From: Martelella mediterranea
GTDB taxonomy: Bacteria > Pseudomonadota > Alphaproteobacteria > Rhizobiales > Rhizobiaceae
Direction of reading: 5' to 3'
NCBI RefSeq assembly: GCF_004342225.1
Contig: NZ_SMAR01000031.1
Location: 1 to 45,396, forward strand
DNA: 45,396 bases
This document shows positions 41,983-45,396 of this stretch, piece after piece (position 1 is the first letter of the stretch; every line of letters starts with the position of its first letter). The notes below the pieces were generated by a model. It ran no database searches. It was not told where the DNA came from and saw nothing but the letters and a program-made list of their open reading frames with translations. Both the position numbers and the translations under genes were made by a program.

Positions 41983-42955
41983 TTTTCTTCATGCCGATGG
42001 CCTCAATCGTGGCTCCCAGGCTCTCGTCGTAGGCCTCCATCACCGATCTCAATTGTGCGGCATCGCCCCAGACGACTGGCGCGCCGAGACTCGCGCGGAA
42101 TTCGGCCCAGCGATCCGACGCCACGATTTCCTCCAGAGCGGCCTCATAACTGCAAGTGATGTTCTCCGGCAGATCCTTCGGTCCCGAGATGCTTGTGAAA
42201 GCCGCCAGCGTCCATCCGCTGTCGAGTTCCTCAGCCGTCAGCGGCACGTCCGGAAACGCCTGGCTCGGCGTGTCGCTCATATAGGCCAGCGCCCGCACTT
42301 CACCCGAATCGATCAGCGACTTCCCCTCTTCCAGCGAAGGCGTCACCATGTCGACACCGTGCGCCAACAGTTCCTGCAAAGCGCTCGCCGAACCCTGCGA
42401 GGGCACCCAACGGATCGCCTGAGGATCCATGCCCTCGGCCTCAAGCATTCCCGCAAGCGCCAGATGCCAGATCCCACCCAGAGCTGTGCCCGATGCGGTC
42501 AACTCACCCGGATTTTCGCGCGCGTAATCCAGTAGTTCCGTCAGGCTTTCGAACGGGCTATCTGCGTTCACGATGACGCCCGCCGCTGGCATGTTCATCA
42601 GTGCGATGGGCGTGATGTCCTCATAGGTCAGATCCGTCAACCCGAACCAGTGCATCGTATCGATCTCGACCGTCGCCGCGCCGATCGTATAACCGTCGGG
42701 CCGCGCGCGCGAGATCGCGGTATGACCTGTCACGCCGTTGCCGCCGGTGCGGTTTACCACGTTGAAGGGAACGCCGAACCGATCCTGCAAGGCGGTCGCG
42801 AGCTGGCGCGCATTGGCGTCGGTCGTTCCGCCCGCGCCCCACGGAACGATGACGTTTACAGGGCGCTCGGGCACCCAGTTGCAGTCCTGCGCAACGGCTG
42901 CATGGCCGAACCCGGTAGCCGCGAGGATCGCGGCGGAGAAAATCGCTTTGTTCAT
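41975..42955 (-). CDS. Tripartite tricarboxylate transporter binding protein TctC
   Basis: A 326-aa periplasmic protein of the TctC/Bug family. The signal peptide ends AAVA; the mature part begins with WVPERPVNVIVPWGAGGTTDANARQ, and VNRTGGNGVTGHTAISRARPDGYTIG are family hallmarks for carboxylate binding. GGGAGG precedes the ATG. It is the first gene of the tctCBA-aldolase operon, divergent from the LacI gene across a palindromic operator region. Confidence 0.93.
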   Translation of the reverse strand: MNKAIFSAAILAATGFGHAAVAQDCNWVPERPVNVIVPWGAGGTTDANARQLATALQDRFGVPFNVVNRTGGNGVTGHTAISRARPDGYTIGAATVEIDTMHWFGLTDLTYEDITPIALMNMPAAGVIVNADSPFESLTELLDYARENPGELTASGTALGGIWHLALAGMLEAEGMDPQAIRWVPSQGSASALQELLAHGVDMVTPSLEEGKSLIDSGEVRALAYMSDTPSQAFPDVPLTAEELDSGWTLAAFTSISGPKDLPENITCSYEAALEEIVASDRWAEFRASLGAPVVWGDAAQLRSVMEAYDESLGATIEAIGMKKND

Positions 42956-43063
42956 GGTGTCCTCCCAGACATTGTGCGGCCCCCTCGAGGCCAGCGTGAA
43001 ATGCGTGGCCTCCTCAAGACCAGCATGGAAGGAAAGATTGCACGGAAAAAAATGCTAGTCAAT

Positions 43064-43095
43064 CGTTCTACTAGAACGTTTTACTAAAACGTTCT
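43064..43095. promoter_or_regulatory. Overlapping palindromic operators between tctC and lacI
   Basis: Positions 43073-43095 form a perfect 23-bp palindrome with arms AGAACGTTTTA and TAAAACGTTCT around C43084. Positions 43064-43078 form a second perfect palindrome (CGTTCTA, C, TAGAACG) centred 13 bp away and sharing part of the first. On the minus strand TTGACT (43062-43057) next to it can serve as the tctC -35. This fits binding by the divergent LacI regulator. Confidence 0.75.
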
Positions 43096-43145
43096 ACTTG
43101 ACGCCTAAAGCTCACTTCAGACAGAATCATGCGAAAGGAGATCCC

Positions 43146-44147
43146 ATGCGCGCCCGCGTCACTCTAAAGGATATCGCCCGGGAGACCGGGCTCTCGGTCA
43201 GTTCCGTATCGCTGGCCTTGCGCGGTGACACCCGCTTTCCGGCCGATACGATCGCCCGTATCCGTACCGCCGCCACGTCGCTTGGATATGTCTACAATCA
43301 GGCAGCCGCCGATCTGCGCATGTCACGCACCAACCAGGTCGCCGTCTGTCTCGGCGATCTTACCAATCCTATCTTCAACGACATGCTCCTTGAGGCCGAG
43401 ACCGAAATTGAGAGCCGCGGCAAGCGCCTGCTCCTTGGCATCACCCGTGAGAATCGCGCGCGTCAAGCCGACTTCCTTCATCAAGCGCTTCAGGTCGGCT
43501 GCGAGGCGCTGCTACTCTGCCCGGCCTACGGCACCACCTGCACAGATCTGGACGCGATCCTGCGCGTCGGCGACACTCTCGCCATCTCGACCGCGCTGTT
43601 CTTTCGCTCGGTAGAGGGCTTCGATGCCCCACAGATCGTCATGGATGAGGTCCGCAGCGGTCGCCTTTCCGCGCGTGCAGCCATTGATGCCGGCCATCGC
43701 AACCTTCACTGGATCGGCGGTGGCCGGCAAACGAGCGCCGCGTTCCAACGTCAATCGGGCGCAGTGGCCGAGATCGTCGAGGCCGGTCTCGCGCCTCCAG
43801 GCCTCCATCCCGGCCCCACCTCACGCGCCTACGGCTTCGCCAAGGCCACCGAACTCCTTGCCACACACAGGGGAGAGATCGCATTTCTATGCTTCTCCGA
43901 CCTTATCGCAATGGGGGTGCTAGCGGCCTGCCACGCCGCCGGGCGGCGCGTTGGCCATGACGTTTCCGTCGTCGGCTGCGACGACATGGACGAGGTCAGA
44001 TACGCCATCCCTCCCCTCACGACAATCCGGATCGACCTCAAGCACATCGTCGCCACCGCCATGCAGGCTGCCACCACCCCCGACTTCCCGCGCCCCGAAG
44101 CCTTCGAGCCCGTTCTAATTCAGCGCGAAAGCCTGTGCAGTCTCTGA
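43146..44147 (+). CDS. LacI-family regulator of the Tct/aldolase operon
   Basis: A 333-aa protein with helix-turn-helix VTLKDIARETGLSVSSVSLAL, hinge region and effector domain (CLGDLTNPIFNDMLLEAE, ending GCDDMDEVRYAIPPLTTIRID). The ATG at 43146 has AAGGAG six bases upstream and is chosen over the frame opening at 43098. It is divergent from tctC and should bind the palindromes at 43064-43095, with the transported acid or a catabolite as effector. Confidence 0.9.
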   Translation: MRARVTLKDIARETGLSVSSVSLALRGDTRFPADTIARIRTAATSLGYVYNQAAADLRMSRTNQVAVCLGDLTNPIFNDMLLEAETEIESRGKRLLLGITRENRARQADFLHQALQVGCEALLLCPAYGTTCTDLDAILRVGDTLAISTALFFRSVEGFDAPQIVMDEVRSGRLSARAAIDAGHRNLHWIGGGRQTSAAFQRQSGAVAEIVEAGLAPPGLHPGPTSRAYGFAKATELLATHRGEIAFLCFSDLIAMGVLAACHAAGRRVGHDVSVVGCDDMDEVRYAIPPLTTIRIDLKHIVATAMQAATTPDFPRPEAFEPVLIQRESLCSL

Positions 44148-44382
44148 GCAACAATTATGTCTTCCATAGCGGCCCGACCAGCACGGTCGATGCCTTTGAG
44201 CGGTGGCTTGGCCGAGCAGTTTCGAGCATGTCATTCAGCGTAGCACCGGGATCCCACCCGCTTTAAATCTACTCTAACATTTTGATTACGTTGCCGCACG
44301 CTGTCTGCTGTTTTCGGGTCGCCATCTAAAATGGGGCAATTTCGGCTGTGAATCAAAGCATAGCTTGATCCGCAGCGTAGGT
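44148..44382. other. Intergenic stretch with a possible gene scrap
   Basis: No gene, terminator or clear promoter is visible. On the plus strand 44159-44265 reads YVFHSGPTSTVDAFERWLGR and a few further codons before a stop. The piece VDAFERWLGR recalls the start of some GH26-like proteins, but the match is too short to name. The rest shows nothing I recognise. Confidence 0.25.
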
Positions 44383-45396
44383 TCAACCGCTGGAGCGGGC
44401 GACGAGGTCGGCACCGACCAATATCTTTGCACAGGGGAGGTCGGCAGCGCCGGTAATGATGTCGTCCAGCAGCGCCACGGCATGAAAGCCGATCTTGCGC
44501 TTTGACACGTCAATCGTCGTCAGCGGCGGATCGCTGGTGGCACTCATCGGCAGATTGTCGAAACCGATCAGCGAAACATCCTGAGGAATACCGATACCGT
44601 TCTCCCGCAAAGCCCTGGCAAAGCCGAGCGCCATGATGTCGTTGGTGCAGAAATAGCATTCCGCCAGTTTGCCGCCGGACGCCAGATAATCAGACGCACC
44701 GCGATGGGCACCAGTAAAAGTCGATTCAACGGAAATGATCAGCGAGGGATCAACCGCAAGACCGAGCCGCTCCATGTTGCGGAAATAGGCATCATGCCGC
44801 AGTTTGAAGTTGGTCGTTCCAACATGGCTGGCGACAAAACCGACTCTCGAGAAGCCGCGCGATTTGAAGCGTTCCAGCACCTTGTAGACGGCGTCGATAT
44901 TGTTCATGTTAACGAAATTCGCCTCGACGACGTCGTAAAAAGTATCGATGAACACGATCGGCGCCCCGACGCTCTGCAGCAAACGGATGTCTTCCTCGCT
45001 CAATTCCGTTCCAAGAGCGATAACGCCGCTGACGCCGGCGGCTCCAGCGACAGCCTCTGCAATCGACGCAATGGTCTCGCCATCATGGCTGACGACCTCA
45101 AGCGCATAGCCTCTCCGCAGCGCCTCCTGCGACATGCCATCGATATAATCAGAAATGAAATGACTGTGGTCCCGGTTTACCGTCTGGCCGTGTTTGGCGA
45201 TTTTTAGAAACCGCAATGTCTCCTTGACCTCGCTGGTACGGCTTCGGAAGGTACGAGGTACATATTTCAGCCGCGATACAGCTTCGAGAACCCGCACCCT
45301 CGTCGCTTCCGAAATCTCTCCCTTGCCGTTCAGCACAAGGGAAACTGTCGCAGCTGACACACCTGAGGCAGCTGCAATGTCGCGAATCGTGGGAAT
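44383..45396 (-). CDS. LacI-family regulator, cut by the right edge
   Basis: The reading frame continues to the last base of the window: IPTIRDIAAASGVSAATVSL is the LacI helix-turn-helix, so the start codon lies just outside, probably within a few codons. The effector domain ends in GFDNLPMSATSDPPLTTIDVS. The GTG at 45360 inside the HTH is not the start. Its target operon is not visible; it is convergent with the Tct regulator gene. Confidence 0.88.
   Translation of the reverse strand: MPTIRDIAAASGVSAATVSLVLNGKGEISEATRVRVLEAVSRLKYVPRTFRSRTSEVKETLRFLKIAKHGQTVNRDHSHFISDYIDGMSQEALRRGYALEVVSHDGETIASIAEAVAGAAGVSGVIALGTELSEEDIRLLQSVGAPIVFIDTFYDVVEANFVNMNNIDAVYKVLERFKSRGFSRVGFVASHVGTTNFKLRHDAYFRNMERLGLAVDPSLIISVESTFTGAHRGASDYLASGGKLAECYFCTNDIMALGFARALRENGIGIPQDVSLIGFDNLPMSATSDPPLTTIDVSKRKIGFHAVALLDDIITGAADLPCAKILVGADLVARSSG

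Overview
The window looks like an alphaproteobacterial chromosome segment, most likely Hyphomicrobiales and probably Brucellaceae (Brucella/Ochrobactrum or a close relative). I base this on the protein styles (an Omp19-like AprI/Inh lipoprotein, TRAP, Tct and sugar ABC modules, many LacI/ROK regulators), on strong AGGAG ribosome sites and on the IS types present. Species assignment is inference; no rRNA, tRNA, CRISPR array or phage module is visible.

Left part (1-18.9 kb), envelope, redox and sulfur genes: a PepSY / cytochrome b561 / membrane-anchored LuxR operon (minus strand); a winged-helix regulator; a subtilisin autotransporter followed at once by an AprI/Inh-type inhibitor lipoprotein; a sulfate/thiosulfate ABC transporter (sbp-cysT-cysW-cysA); an envelope thiol and peptidoglycan operon (dsbD, DsbA-like, L,D-transpeptidase); a divergent QseB/PmrA-like two-component pair; a fused DoxD-DoxA thiosulfate:quinone oxidoreductase; and a degenerate L,D-transpeptidase-like lipoprotein. 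A CTTAAG-N5-CTTAAG direct repeat, the form of a PmrA box, lies both between dsbD and the response regulator and in front of the degenerate transpeptidase gene. This ties these genes into one proposed regulon.

Middle part (18.95-23.2 kb), an insertion-sequence graveyard: a remnant of a molybdopterin oxidoreductase gene, an IS630-type element, and an IS5/IS427-type element that carries a nested IS1111-type (IS110 family) element. The IS1111 right end is duplicated as a 372-bp tandem repeat, so the element carries two copies of its predicted guide (bridge/seek) RNA region. A 12-nt stretch of that region resembles both the IS5 insertion site and the internal site where the duplication starts. Next to it is an IS481-like remnant.

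Right part (23.2-45.4 kb), catabolic modules with local regulators: (i) DUF2264 protein, TRAP transporter (fused DctQM plus DctP), GH88 unsaturated glucuronyl hydrolase and a LacI regulator, fitting uptake and cleavage of unsaturated uronide oligosaccharides; (ii) transketolase, sugar ABC transporter (RbsA/RbsC/RbsB-like) and a ROK repressor, fitting a pentose- or polyol-type sugar; (iii) an IS21/IS481 scar; (iv) HpcH/HpaI aldolase with TctABC tripartite transporter and a divergent LacI regulator with long palindromic operators; (v) a LacI regulator cut by the right edge.
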